Position numbers and translations under genes: made by a program. Below, piece after piece: positions 40,006 through 48,441 of a stretch of DNA of 64,000 nt (its first letter is position 1; each line of letters begins with the position of its first letter). The notes beneath the pieces are model-generated. The model was not told where the DNA came from and ran no database searches. It saw only the letters and a program-made list of their open reading frames with translations. The stretch comes from Stutzerimonas stutzeri (GTDB lineage Bacteria > Pseudomonadota > Gammaproteobacteria > Pseudomonadales > Pseudomonadaceae). The stretch covers positions 62,001 to 126,000 of the forward strand of contig DDKB01000022.1 of NCBI GenBank assembly GCA_002339675.1. The letters are read 5' to 3'.

Positions 40006-42039
40006 ATGAGCGAACTACAACAAGAACAAGGCCTGGGTGGCAGCCCAGCCGAATGGCCCAAGACACTGTTCTATGTCGCCCTGCTGTTTTCCATCTACCA
40101 GATCGTCATGGCAGCGTTTCACCCGGTGTCGAGCCAGGTGCTGCGGGCAGGCCACGTCGGGTTCTTGCTGATGCTGGTGTTCCTCAGCTTTCCCGCACGC
40201 GGCAACGGCCGGCCCTGGCAGCCGCTGGCCTGGGTGCTGGCGATCGCCGGCATGGGCACTGCGTTCTACCAGTGGTATTTCGAAGGTGATCTGATTCAGC
40301 GCTCCGGCGACCTGACCACCGCCGACTTCGTGGTCGGCGTGGTACTCATCGCCCTTGTGTTCGAAGCCGCGCGCCGGGTCATGGGCATTGCGCTGCCGCT
40401 GATCTGCGCGCTGTTTCTCGCCTACGGCCTGCTCGGCCAGTACCTGCCGGGCGATCTGGCGCACCGTGGCTACGCCATCGACCAGATAGTCAACCAGCTG
40501 GCGTTCGGCACTGAAGGCCTGTACGGCACACCAACCTACGTGTCGGCGACCTACATCTTCCTGTTCATCCTGTTCGGCGCCTTTCTCGAACAGGCCGGCA
40601 TGATCAAGCTGTTCACCGACTTCGCCATGGGCCTGTTCGGCCACAAGCTGGGCGGCCCGGCCAAGGTGTCGGTGGTGTCCTCGGCGCTGATGGGCACCAT
40701 CACCGGATCGGGCGTAGCCAACGTGGTGACCACCGGCCAGTTCACCATTCCGCTGATGAAGCGCTTCGGCTACCGCGCGGCCTTCGCCGGCGGGGTTGAG
40801 GCAACCGCGAGCATGGGCAGCCAGATGATGCCGCCGGTGATGGGCGCCGTGGCGTTCATCATGGCCGAAACCATCAACGTGCCCTTCATTGAGGTGGCCA
40901 AGGCTGCCCTGATCCCGGCCCTGCTGTACTTCGGTTCGACCTTCTGGATGGTCCACCTGGAAGCCAAGCGCGCCAATCTGCGCGGCCTGCCCAAGGACCA
41001 GTGCCCGAGCGCCATGGCCGCGGTCAAGGAACGCTGGTATCTGCTGATTCCGCTGGTGGTGCTGGTCTGGCTGCTGTTCTCCGGCCGCACGCCGATGTTC
41101 GCCGGCACCATCGGCCTGGCACTGACCGCGATCGTCATCCTCGGCTCGGCGATCATCCTCAAGGTGTCGTCATTCGGCCTGCGGATCGCCTTCTGGATCG
41201 CCCTCGGGGTACTTTGCGCGGGCTTCTTCCAGCTCGGCATCAGCGTCATCTTCGCGGTCATCGCGGTGCTGGTGGCGATTTGCTGGTTCATCAAGGGCGG
41301 CCGCGACACCCTGGTCGTATGTCTGCATGCGCTGGTCGAAGGCGCTCGTCATGCGGTCCCGGTGGGCATCGCCTGCGCGCTGGTCGGCGTGATCATCGGC
41401 GTGGTGTCGCTGACCGGTGTGGCCTCGACCTTCGCCGGCTACATCCTCGCGGTCGGTCAGGACAATCTGTTCCTTTCGCTGGTCCTGACCATGCTGACCT
41501 GCCTGGTGCTGGGCATGGGCATCCCGACCATCCCGAACTACATCATCACCAGCTCGATCGCCGCGCCGGCGCTGCTAGACCTGGGCGTGCCGCTGATCGT
41601 CTCGCACATGTTCGTCTTCTACTTCGGCATCCTCGCTGACCTGACGCCACCGGTGGCACTGGCCTGCTTCGCCGCTGCGCCGATTGCCAAGGAGACCGGC
41701 CTGAAGATCAGCCTGTGGGCAGTGCGCATCGCCGTGGCCGGCTTTGTGGTGCCGTTCATGGCGGTCTACAACCCGTCCTTGATGCTGCAGGGCGACAGCC
41801 TGTGGATGACCGTTTACATGGTGTTCAAGGCCGCCTTCGCCATTGGTCTGTGGGGCATCGCCTCGATCGGCTACCTGCAACGGCCGCTGGCCTGGTGGGA
41901 ACGCTTGTTCGGCTTTGCCGGCGGTGTCGCGCTGATCATGGCACTGCCCGTCACCGATGAAATCGGCTTCGGCATCGGCGCCTTGCTGGTGGCCCAGCAC
42001 ATCCTCCGCGCCCGCCGGGCCGGGCCGGCACTGGCATGA
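40006..42039 (+). CDS. TRAP transporter permease, fused 4TM/12TM subunits
   Basis: Inner-membrane protein of 677 aa in which the small (DctQ-like) and large (DctM-like) subunits are fused, as usual for TAXI-TRAP systems. Starts MSELQQEQGLGGSPAEW. SSALMGTITGSGVANVVTTG, EATASMGSQMMPPVMGAVAF and LGMGIPTIPNYIITSSIAAP are DctM signatures. Codons 5-8 contain CAACAAGAACAA, a double match to the Hfq/Crc pattern. It overlaps the DUF1850 gene by 4 nt (ATGA). Confidence 0.95.
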   Translation: MSELQQEQGLGGSPAEWPKTLFYVALLFSIYQIVMAAFHPVSSQVLRAGHVGFLLMLVFLSFPARGNGRPWQPLAWVLAIAGMGTAFYQWYFEGDLIQRSGDLTTADFVVGVVLIALVFEAARRVMGIALPLICALFLAYGLLGQYLPGDLAHRGYAIDQIVNQLAFGTEGLYGTPTYVSATYIFLFILFGAFLEQAGMIKLFTDFAMGLFGHKLGGPAKVSVVSSALMGTITGSGVANVVTTGQFTIPLMKRFGYRAAFAGGVEATASMGSQMMPPVMGAVAFIMAETINVPFIEVAKAALIPALLYFGSTFWMVHLEAKRANLRGLPKDQCPSAMAAVKERWYLLIPLVVLVWLLFSGRTPMFAGTIGLALTAIVILGSAIILKVSSFGLRIAFWIALGVLCAGFFQLGISVIFAVIAVLVAICWFIKGGRDTLVVCLHALVEGARHAVPVGIACALVGVIIGVVSLTGVASTFAGYILAVGQDNLFLSLVLTMLTCLVLGMGIPTIPNYIITSSIAAPALLDLGVPLIVSHMFVFYFGILADLTPPVALACFAAAPIAKETGLKISLWAVRIAVAGFVVPFMAVYNPSLMLQGDSLWMTVYMVFKAAFAIGLWGIASIGYLQRPLAWWERLFGFAGGVALIMALPVTDEIGFGIGALLVAQHILRARRAGPALA

Positions 42040-42437
42040 TCGGGCTGTGCATGGGCCTGGCCGGTGCGATCTGGGCGCAACTGCCGGTCGACCACTTCAC
42101 CCTGGCCTGGACCCACACGATCGAGAAGATCCGCTGGGAAGAAGATTACCGCGTGACGCCGGACGGGCTGCGGCTCGGCGAAGCGCGGGTCAAGGGTTCC
42201 GGCGCCGGGATGGAAATCCCCGACGGCGCCGAACTGCGTGACGGCACCTGGCACTACCAGCGCCAGCTCCCGCCGTTGCAACCACTGCGCCTGGGGCGAA
42301 CCCCCGAAGCAGGGGATTTCCAACTGTGCTTTGACCAGCGTTGTCACGCCATGAGCGAATGGCTCGGCCCGCCAAAAGCGGACCGGCCCGCGCTGGAACT
42401 CTGGAGCTGCGCCGCGCAAGCGGACGACTCCCACTGA
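42036..42437 (+). CDS. DUF1850 protein (TAXI-TRAP partner)
   Basis: 133 aa starting MIGLCMGLAGAIWAQLP, with a hydrophobic N terminus. FTLAWTHTIEKIRWEEDYRV is the DUF1850 signature. The family is found almost only with TAXI-TRAP permeases; its role is unknown, perhaps as an accessory of the transporter. Translationally coupled to the permease. Confidence 0.88.
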   Translation: MIGLCMGLAGAIWAQLPVDHFTLAWTHTIEKIRWEEDYRVTPDGLRLGEARVKGSGAGMEIPDGAELRDGTWHYQRQLPPLQPLRLGRTPEAGDFQLCFDQRCHAMSEWLGPPKADRPALELWSCAAQADDSH

Positions 42438-42626
42438 GCCACGGCCGGGAGACCGGCCGCCTCAGTTCCCTTCCTGCCGACGGCTCCTCCGCCGTCGCCA
42501 CCGCCTCGCACCAACCGCCTATGGACGGGTTCGAGTCGTCGGCACTCCGCATCACACCCTCAACCAAGCCCGCCCTTTCTACAGGCTCGGCTAGGCTGTC
42601 AGGACACCCTCGACGGAGAAGCCAAG

Positions 42627-43151
42627 ATGACACTCAGCCGTTCTCTCTGCGCTGGGCTGGCAATGCTCAGCGCCATCCCCGCTCTCGCGCTGGACATGCG
42701 CCCGGGGCTGTGGGAGTTCTCCAGCGACAACATCCAGGTCGACGGCCGGGCAATGCCGGGCATGGCCGAGATGCTGGAGCAGATGCAGGCGTTGCCACCC
42801 GAGCAGCGCAAGATGATGCAGGACATGCTGGCCGCACAGGGCGTGCAGCCTTCTGCCGCCGGGCTGCGGATGTGCCTGAGCGAGGCGCAGGTCAAGTCCC
42901 GCGCGCTGCCGTTTCAGCATGAGCCCGGCTGCACCCAAGCGGTGGACGAGCAGACCGACCGGCTCTGGCGGTTTCGCTTCGAATGCCCGGACGCCCGCGG
43001 CCATGGCGAAACCCGCCTGCTCAGCTCGCAGGAGGTCGTCAGCGTGATGGAAACCCAATACCAGGTCGGCACGCGCGACGGCAGCGGCAAAATGCAGACG
43101 CACGGCAAATGGCTGAGCGCCGACTGCGGCTCGCTCAAGCCGCGCGACTGA
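42627..43151 (+). CDS. DUF3617 periplasmic protein
   Basis: 174 aa with a signal peptide (MTLSRSLCAGLAMLSAIPALA). RPGLWEFSSDNIQVDGRAMPGM and a Met/Gln-rich stretch (EMLEQMQALPPEQRKMMQDM in part) are the DUF3617 pattern, followed by conserved cysteines. Function unknown. Single gene. Confidence 0.85.
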   Translation: MTLSRSLCAGLAMLSAIPALALDMRPGLWEFSSDNIQVDGRAMPGMAEMLEQMQALPPEQRKMMQDMLAAQGVQPSAAGLRMCLSEAQVKSRALPFQHEPGCTQAVDEQTDRLWRFRFECPDARGHGETRLLSSQEVVSVMETQYQVGTRDGSGKMQTHGKWLSADCGSLKPRD

Positions 43152-43189
43152 CGCGCCGACGTTTCACGTGGAACCCCGTCGCGGCGCGT

Positions 43190-43546
43190 CTAGTCGGCGC
43201 TCCACTGCCCGCCGTTGACCTGCTCACAGGCAGGCCGGAGGATACGCGCATCGCTGGCCACGCCGTAGTAGTGGATGTCCTGCCGGTAGGGCATGTTGGA
43301 GACCTGAGCGTTGCGACACACGCCAAACGCACCGCTGGGGCAGTGCTCGACGAACGTCACCTCCACGTCCTGGTCTTTGAGTTCGGGCTGGCAAAAGCCG
43401 GAGCGAAACAGCTCGGTGGGAATCGAGCGGTTCTGCTGGCAGACCTTGACCTCGATCCGCTGGCCCTGGCTGTGAATCATGCAACCCTCCGCCCAGGCGA
43501 GATTGGCGACACCCAGCGCCAGCAGCAGCACACTTAACCTACCCAT
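43190..43546 (-). CDS. Cysteine-rich exported hypothetical protein
   Basis: 118 aa with a signal peptide (MGRLSVLLLALGVANLAWA). The mature part has six cysteines (near residues 22, 36, 52, 69, 77 and 107), which may form three disulfides in the periplasm, and a conserved-looking GVCRNAQVSNMPYRQDIHYY segment. No family function is known to me. Divergent from the G3E GTPase gene with 11 bp between starts. Confidence 0.8.
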   Translation of the reverse strand: MGRLSVLLLALGVANLAWAEGCMIHSQGQRIEVKVCQQNRSIPTELFRSGFCQPELKDQDVEVTFVEHCPSGAFGVCRNAQVSNMPYRQDIHYYGVASDARILRPACEQVNGGQWSAD

Positions 43547-43557
43547 CGACGACTCCC

Positions 43558-44607
43558 ATGACCCAACGGCGCGACTCTACCATGCACCCAGCACCCGCGC
43601 CTGCCGCCGCGCCGGCGCGCAAAGACCCACTGACACAGATCCCCACGCACCTGATCGGCGGCCCACTCGGCGCCGGCAAGACCAGCCTCATTCGTGCGCT
43701 GCTGCGGCAGAAGCCAGCCGGCGAACGCTGGGCGATCCTGGTCAACGAATTCGGCCAGATCGGGCTCGACGCGGCTCTGCTGAGCACCGATCAGTCCGCT
43801 GTCAGCCTCGCCGAGGTAGCAGGCGGATGCCTTTGCTGCGTCAACGGCGTGCCGTTCCAGATCGGCCTGGCGCGGTTGCTGCGCCAGGCGACGCCTGACC
43901 GCCTGTTCATCGAACCCTCGGGACTGGGGCATCCGGCCGAACTGCTGGCGCAATTGTGCGAGCCGCCCTGGCAGGGCGTGCTGGCCCTGCAGCCAGGCGT
44001 GACGGTGCTGGACGCCGCGGCCCTGGCGCGCGGCGATGCGCTGCCGGAAAGCCAACGACAGGCACTGCCGCACAGCGGCCTGTTGCTGTTGAACAAGAGC
44101 GAACGGCTGGAGCAGGCTGAGCGCGATCGGCTCGTCGCAACATTGCCGGCGCTTGCGCTGCGTTGGACTTGCCAGGCTGAACTGCCACTGGCCGCGTTAC
44201 CCGGCTACGCCCGGCCCACGCCGCTGCGTGAGCCACAGGCGCCGCTGCCGTCGGCGGGGCCGGGACTGTCCGGTGCCCTGTGGCGGGACCCCGGGCAGCC
44301 GATCTGTCTGGCGGACGGCACGGCAGACGGTTGGAGCATCGGCTGGCGCTGGCACCCGAGCCAGCGATTCGACCTGCAGCGGATAACCCGCTGGCTGCAG
44401 GATCTCGGATGGCGCCGCGCCAAGCTGGTGCTGCACACGCCTGACGAGTGGTACTCCGCCAATGCCGTGGCAGGCGCGCCGCTTGAGTTCAAGCCCAGTG
44501 AATGGCGCAAGGACTCGCGCCTGGAGCTGATCTTCCCAGCGCCCCGGCCGGTCGAGCCGCTGACCGAGGCCATGGCCGCCTGCCGGGCGTCGCCCGAGGC
44601 TCAGTGA
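43558..44607 (+). CDS. G3E-family (CobW/COG0523) GTPase
   Basis: Metal-related GTPase of 349 aa. LIGGPLGAGKTSLIRALL is the Walker A loop, GGCLCC the CxCC metal-binding motif, IEPSGLGHP the Walker B region and LLNKSERL the NKxD-like guanine motif; the C-terminal CobW_C domain (about 250-335) is shorter than in many members. Such proteins act as metal (often zinc) chaperones. An in-frame ATG eight codons downstream (43579) is an alternative start. No Zur-like site was recognised. It overlaps the end of the opposite DUF3301 gene by 7 nt. Confidence 0.88.
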   Translation: MTQRRDSTMHPAPAPAAAPARKDPLTQIPTHLIGGPLGAGKTSLIRALLRQKPAGERWAILVNEFGQIGLDAALLSTDQSAVSLAEVAGGCLCCVNGVPFQIGLARLLRQATPDRLFIEPSGLGHPAELLAQLCEPPWQGVLALQPGVTVLDAAALARGDALPESQRQALPHSGLLLLNKSERLEQAERDRLVATLPALALRWTCQAELPLAALPGYARPTPLREPQAPLPSAGPGLSGALWRDPGQPICLADGTADGWSIGWRWHPSQRFDLQRITRWLQDLGWRRAKLVLHTPDEWYSANAVAGAPLEFKPSEWRKDSRLELIFPAPRPVEPLTEAMAACRASPEAQ

Positions 44608-44975
44608 TCGCGCCGGCGCCATTCATCCAGCTGGATGACCTGACCGGCGGGCGGGGGCGTTCGCAACGGGTGCGGTTCCATTTCGATCCGCCCCGGGCGG
44701 GCACCGAACATGACGATATTGCCCTGGTGGCGCTGCTCACCGGTCACGGTGAACTCAAAGCCGTAGACCCGCGCGAAACGACGCTGGCCGCGCCCGTCGC
44801 GCACCAGCCCGAAGCGCCGGAAGGCGACATTGCCATCGAGCAGTTCCACTTCCTGCAATTCGCAATGCCGGCGCACCGCAGCGAGGGCCCGCTCGCGGAT
44901 GCCGTGGCCGTGCCAGAACCAGGCCCCTACCGCCAGCAGCAGCAGACACACGGCCAGGTTGCCGAGCGTCAGCAT
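44601..44975 (-). CDS. DUF3301 protein
   Basis: 124 aa with an N-terminal membrane segment (LAVCLLLLAVGAWFWHG) and a cytoplasmic domain with RHCELQEVELLDGNVAFRR and VYGFEFTVTGEQRHQGNIV, matching DUF3301. In Pseudomonas the gene is commonly next to a CobW-type GTPase gene, as here. Function unknown. Confidence 0.87.
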   Translation of the reverse strand: MLTLGNLAVCLLLLAVGAWFWHGHGIRERALAAVRRHCELQEVELLDGNVAFRRFGLVRDGRGQRRFARVYGFEFTVTGEQRHQGNIVMFGARPGRIEMEPHPLRTPPPAGQVIQLDEWRRRDH

Positions 44976-45024
44976 GGGCGGCCCAGGCCTGGCGCGCGGA
45001 CACGGACGCGCAGCGGAGCGGCCA

Positions 45025-45432
45025 TCAGCTTTCCAGCCAGACGTCGCGCACCCAGTGCCAGACGGTTTCCCAGGTTTCGTCGGTCAGCTCATGGGCGTCG
45101 CCGTCGAACAACGTGACCTGGCCTTCGAGGTCGACCACGTAGTAGTCGGGTCCGTCCTGACAGATCGGCAGCAGGTCGCGTTCGACGCCCGCATCCCAGG
45201 CGTTGGCCGCCACCTCGGGCAGGTAGGTGTGCGATTGCGGGTCGGCTGCGGTTACCGGCTCGAGCCGCCCGTAGACCACGTCGCTGACGGTCAACAGGAA
45301 TTCGCGCAGGCCGAACGGCAGATTGATGAGCAATTCCTCTTCCACCTCGACCAGCCGGTCATCGTCTGGCAGCTCCAGCGGCACCGGTACCGGCTCGTTG
45401 AGTTCGCGCAGTTGCTCAATCACCTCTTCCAT
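45025..45432 (-). CDS. SMI1/KNR4-family protein
   Basis: 135 aa, acidic. DRLVEVEEELLINLPFGLREFL, VVYGRLEPVTAAD and ICQDGPDYYVVDLEGQVTLFD fit the SMI1/KNR4 (SUKH) fold. Some SUKH proteins are immunity proteins against polymorphic toxins, but single chromosomal copies like this are widespread in Pseudomonas with no toxin nearby, and none is seen here. Function unknown. Confidence 0.85.
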   Translation of the reverse strand: MEEVIEQLRELNEPVPVPLELPDDDRLVEVEEELLINLPFGLREFLLTVSDVVYGRLEPVTAADPQSHTYLPEVAANAWDAGVERDLLPICQDGPDYYVVDLEGQVTLFDGDAHELTDETWETVWHWVRDVWLES

Positions 45433-45639
45433 CGCGGGTCCCCTTTGCCATGGCCAGAAAGCGCCGTTTATACAAGCCCTTGGATTGGCTAGCCAGAGGC
45501 AGTCGCGCTAAAGTGACGGCACTCGAGGTTACCCACCTGCCAGCCCGCCCCCATCCGAGGTTCCTCGCGACGGTGCGCTGGACCATGACCCCCGGCGCGC
45601 ATCGCCTTCGCTCCGCGCCGGCTCGACCCAGGAGATACT

Positions 45640-47898
45640 GTGGCATCCATCCCGGAAACCGACCGGCTCGCCGCGGCGATCGACCGCTGTGGCGAGGAAC
45701 CCATCCACATTCCCGGCAGCATTCAGCCCCACGGCTTTCTCCTGGTCCTCAAGGAGCCGCAGCTGGAAGTGATCCAGGCCAGCGAGAACGTGGCCCAGTG
45801 GCTGGGCGTCGACGCCAGCTGCCTGCTCGGGCGCTCGCTCACCGACCTGATCGGCGACTGCGGCTTCACCGAGAACCTGACGGCGCTCGCCACGGACGAT
45901 CACAACCCGCTGCACCTGAGCGACATCAGCTTCCGTCTGCCCGAATGCGTCAACTGCGGGCCGTTTGCCCTGCTTGCCCACCGCTACGACGGCCAGTTGC
46001 TGGTCGAATTCGAAACCGCGGGCAGTGCCAGCAAGGCCTACGACACCCTCTACCCGCTGATGCGCACCTTTGTCGTGCAGCTGCAGGAGGCCCAGGCGCT
46101 GGAGCTGATCTGCGAGCTGGCCGTGCGCGAGGTCAAGCGCATCACCGGCTTTGGCCGGGTCAAGGCCTACCGCTTTGACGCCCAGGGCAACGGTCTGGTG
46201 CTCGCCGAGAGAGCCGACGAGGGTTATCCGCGCTACCTCGGCCTGTGTTTTCCCGCCGCCGACATCCCGCCCCAGGCGCGCCAGCTGTACTGCGACAACC
46301 TGGTGCGGGTGATTCCGGACGCCAATTACCAGCCCTCCCCGCTGGTGCCGACGCTCAACCCTTTGAGCGGCCGGCCGCTGGATCTTCGCTTCGCCTCGCT
46401 GCGCAGCGTCTCGCCGATCCACCTGCAGTACATGCGCAACATGGGCACCCTGGCCTCGATGTCGATTTCGATCGTCATCCAGGGCCGGCTGTGGGGCATG
46501 ATTTCCTGCCATGATGCCGCGCCGCGGGCGGTGAGCTACCAGACCCGCACCGCCTGCGAGCTGCTCGGGCGCATTCTCTCGCTGCAGATCGAAGCCAAGG
46601 AAGCCGCCGCGCTGGCCCAGCGCAAGCTGGAGCTGCGCCGGCAGATCGTCGAACTGCTCTCGGCGATGGCCGACCGCGACAGCGTCATCGAAGGCTTTCG
46701 CATGCTGCCCTCGGTGGTGCTGGACTTCGCTAGCGCCAGCGGCGCCGCCATTGTCACTGGCGAGCTTCAGGAAACCGTCGGCGAGACCCCGCCTCCCGCC
46801 CTGTTGAGCCGCCTCACCAGCTGGCTGTCGCAACAGCACGATCGTCTGGTGTTCAGCAGCGACTGCATCGGACGCGACGTGCTGGCGATTCCGGAACTGG
46901 CCGAGCACTTCGCCGGCGTCATGGCCGTCTCGATCTCGCGGCTGCACCCGCACTACCTGCTGTGGTTTCGCCGCGAGCAGGTCAAGACGGTCAACTGGGC
47001 GGGGCACGCCGACAAACAGACCGACAGCCTGGGTCGACTGTCGCCCCGCCACAGCTTCGCCAGCTGGCAAGAGACCTTGCGCGGCTACGCCGAACCCTGG
47101 CCCGACGTGGTGCTCGAGGGCGCACTGGAGTTGCGCACCGCGGTGCTCGGGATCGTCCTGCGCAAGGCCGAGGAAATGGCCCAGCTGGCCGGCGAGCTGC
47201 GGGAAAGCAACAAGGAACTGGAGTCGTTCTCCTACAGCGTGTCGCATGACCTGCGCGCACCGCTGCGGCACATCGCTGGCTACGCCGAGCTGCTCGGCGA
47301 ACTCGAGGGCAGCAAGCTGAGCGACCGCGGCCTGCGCTTTCTCGACAACATCGGCGATGCAGCCCGTTTCGCCGGCACCCTGGTCGACAACCTGCTGAGC
47401 TTTTCCCAGATGGGCCGCGCCGCCCTGCGCTTGTCCGACGTGAATCTGCATGCGCTGGTCGAATCCATTCGTCAGGAAATGGCCCCGGATTGCGAGGGCC
47501 GCCAGATAGAATGGCGCGTCGAGCCGATGCCCGTGGTGATCGCCGACGCGGCTTTTATCCACATGGCACTGCGCAACCTGATCTCCAACGCCATCAAGTA
47601 CAGCCGCAAGCGCGAGCAGGCGGTCATCGAGATTGGCGCCGAGGAACGTCCCGAGGAAATCATCGTCTACGTGCGTGACAACGGCGTGGGCTTCAACATG
47701 CAGTACGCCAACAAGCTGTTCGGCGTGTTCCAGCGCCTGCACCGCATGGAGGAGTTCGAGGGGACCGGGATCGGCCTGGCCAGCGTACGCCGCATCATCG
47801 AACGCCACGACGGCCAGGTCTGGGCCAACGGCGAGGTGAATCAGGGCGCCACCTTCTTCTTTTCCCTGCCCCGTCTGAGTTATGCAACAGCCATCTAG
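45640..47898 (+). CDS. bphP: Bacteriophytochrome histidine kinase
   Basis: Red/far-red light-sensing kinase of 752 aa. Cys17 in DRCGEEPIHIPGSIQPHG is the biliverdin attachment site. PAS (about 20-125), GAF (about 140-310, with CFPAADIPPQARQLY and LRSVSPIHLQYMRNMG), PHY (about 325-505), HisKA with phospho-acceptor His536 in SVSHDLRAPLRH, and HATPase (about 625-745, IKYSRKR, DNGVGF, GTGIGLA). The GAF motif reads PAADIP instead of the usual PASDIP; the key Asp is kept. GTG start with CAGGAG upstream. First gene of a four-gene operon with a receiver protein, a hybrid kinase and heme oxygenase. Confidence 0.95.
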   Translation: MASIPETDRLAAAIDRCGEEPIHIPGSIQPHGFLLVLKEPQLEVIQASENVAQWLGVDASCLLGRSLTDLIGDCGFTENLTALATDDHNPLHLSDISFRLPECVNCGPFALLAHRYDGQLLVEFETAGSASKAYDTLYPLMRTFVVQLQEAQALELICELAVREVKRITGFGRVKAYRFDAQGNGLVLAERADEGYPRYLGLCFPAADIPPQARQLYCDNLVRVIPDANYQPSPLVPTLNPLSGRPLDLRFASLRSVSPIHLQYMRNMGTLASMSISIVIQGRLWGMISCHDAAPRAVSYQTRTACELLGRILSLQIEAKEAAALAQRKLELRRQIVELLSAMADRDSVIEGFRMLPSVVLDFASASGAAIVTGELQETVGETPPPALLSRLTSWLSQQHDRLVFSSDCIGRDVLAIPELAEHFAGVMAVSISRLHPHYLLWFRREQVKTVNWAGHADKQTDSLGRLSPRHSFASWQETLRGYAEPWPDVVLEGALELRTAVLGIVLRKAEEMAQLAGELRESNKELESFSYSVSHDLRAPLRHIAGYAELLGELEGSKLSDRGLRFLDNIGDAARFAGTLVDNLLSFSQMGRAALRLSDVNLHALVESIRQEMAPDCEGRQIEWRVEPMPVVIADAAFIHMALRNLISNAIKYSRKREQAVIEIGAEERPEEIIVYVRDNGVGFNMQYANKLFGVFQRLHRMEEFEGTGIGLASVRRIIERHDGQVWANGEVNQGATFFFSLPRLSYATAI

Positions 47899-47911
47899 TA
47901 CAGGACCCCAG

Positions 47912-48394
47912 ATGCTCAAACCGATTCTGCTGGTTGAGGACAACCCACACGACCTGGAGCTGACGCTGGTGGCGCTCGAGCGTAGCCAGTTGGCCAACGA
48001 CGTGATTGTCATGCGTGACGGTGCCGAGGCACTGGACTATCTGCTGCGACGTGGCGATCACGCCAACCGTGCCGACGGCAACCCCGCGGTCTTGCTGCTG
48101 GATCTCAAGCTGCCCAAAGTGGATGGCCTGGAAGTGCTCAAGACGGTTCGCGAGACCGATCAGCTGCGCAGCATCCCGGTGGTCATGCTGACCTCCTCCC
48201 GGGAGGAACCGGATCTGGTCAAGGCATACGAACTCGGGGTGAACGCTTACGTCGTCAAGCCGGTCGAATTTCGCGATTTCGTTACCGCCATCTCCGACCT
48301 GGGCATCTTCTGGGCGGTGCTCAACGAACCGCCTCCCGGGTCGTTGCGGCTGGCGCGTCAGCGCCGCGAACGCAAAGGTGAAGAAACGAGCTGA
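47912..48394 (+). CDS. Single-domain response regulator (Rcp1-like)
   Basis: 160 aa, a lone receiver domain. LLVEDNPHDLELTL gives the acidic pair, Asp64 in LLLDLKLPKVDG is the phosphorylation site, and Lys116 is in YVVKPVEF. It resembles Rcp1, the partner of cyanobacterial phytochrome kinases, and has no output domain, so it probably relays phosphate or acts by protein binding. It follows bphP by 13 nt; an ATG at 47882 overlapping bphP is an alternative start. Confidence 0.92.
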   Translation: MLKPILLVEDNPHDLELTLVALERSQLANDVIVMRDGAEALDYLLRRGDHANRADGNPAVLLLDLKLPKVDGLEVLKTVRETDQLRSIPVVMLTSSREEPDLVKAYELGVNAYVVKPVEFRDFVTAISDLGIFWAVLNEPPPGSLRLARQRRERKGEETS

Positions 48395-48441
48395 GCCGCT
48401 GCGGCTCCAACCCATTCGAAGGCCGCGTCCTTCCAAGCAGT

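Noticed and set aside
45025..45432. SMI1/SUKH protein as immunity protein of a toxin system
   Set aside because: No toxin, Rhs/CdiA or secretion gene lies near; the neighbours are a DUF3301 gene and the phytochrome operon.
45450..46178. Rightward 242-codon frame starting with a protein-like basic stretch
   Set aside because: Only the first twenty or so residues look protein-like; the remainder is an out-of-frame reading of bphP, and no family is recognised.
45529..48012. An 827-codon leftward open frame
   Set aside because: Antisense to the bacteriophytochrome gene, which has full domain support; the antisense product has no recognisable domain.
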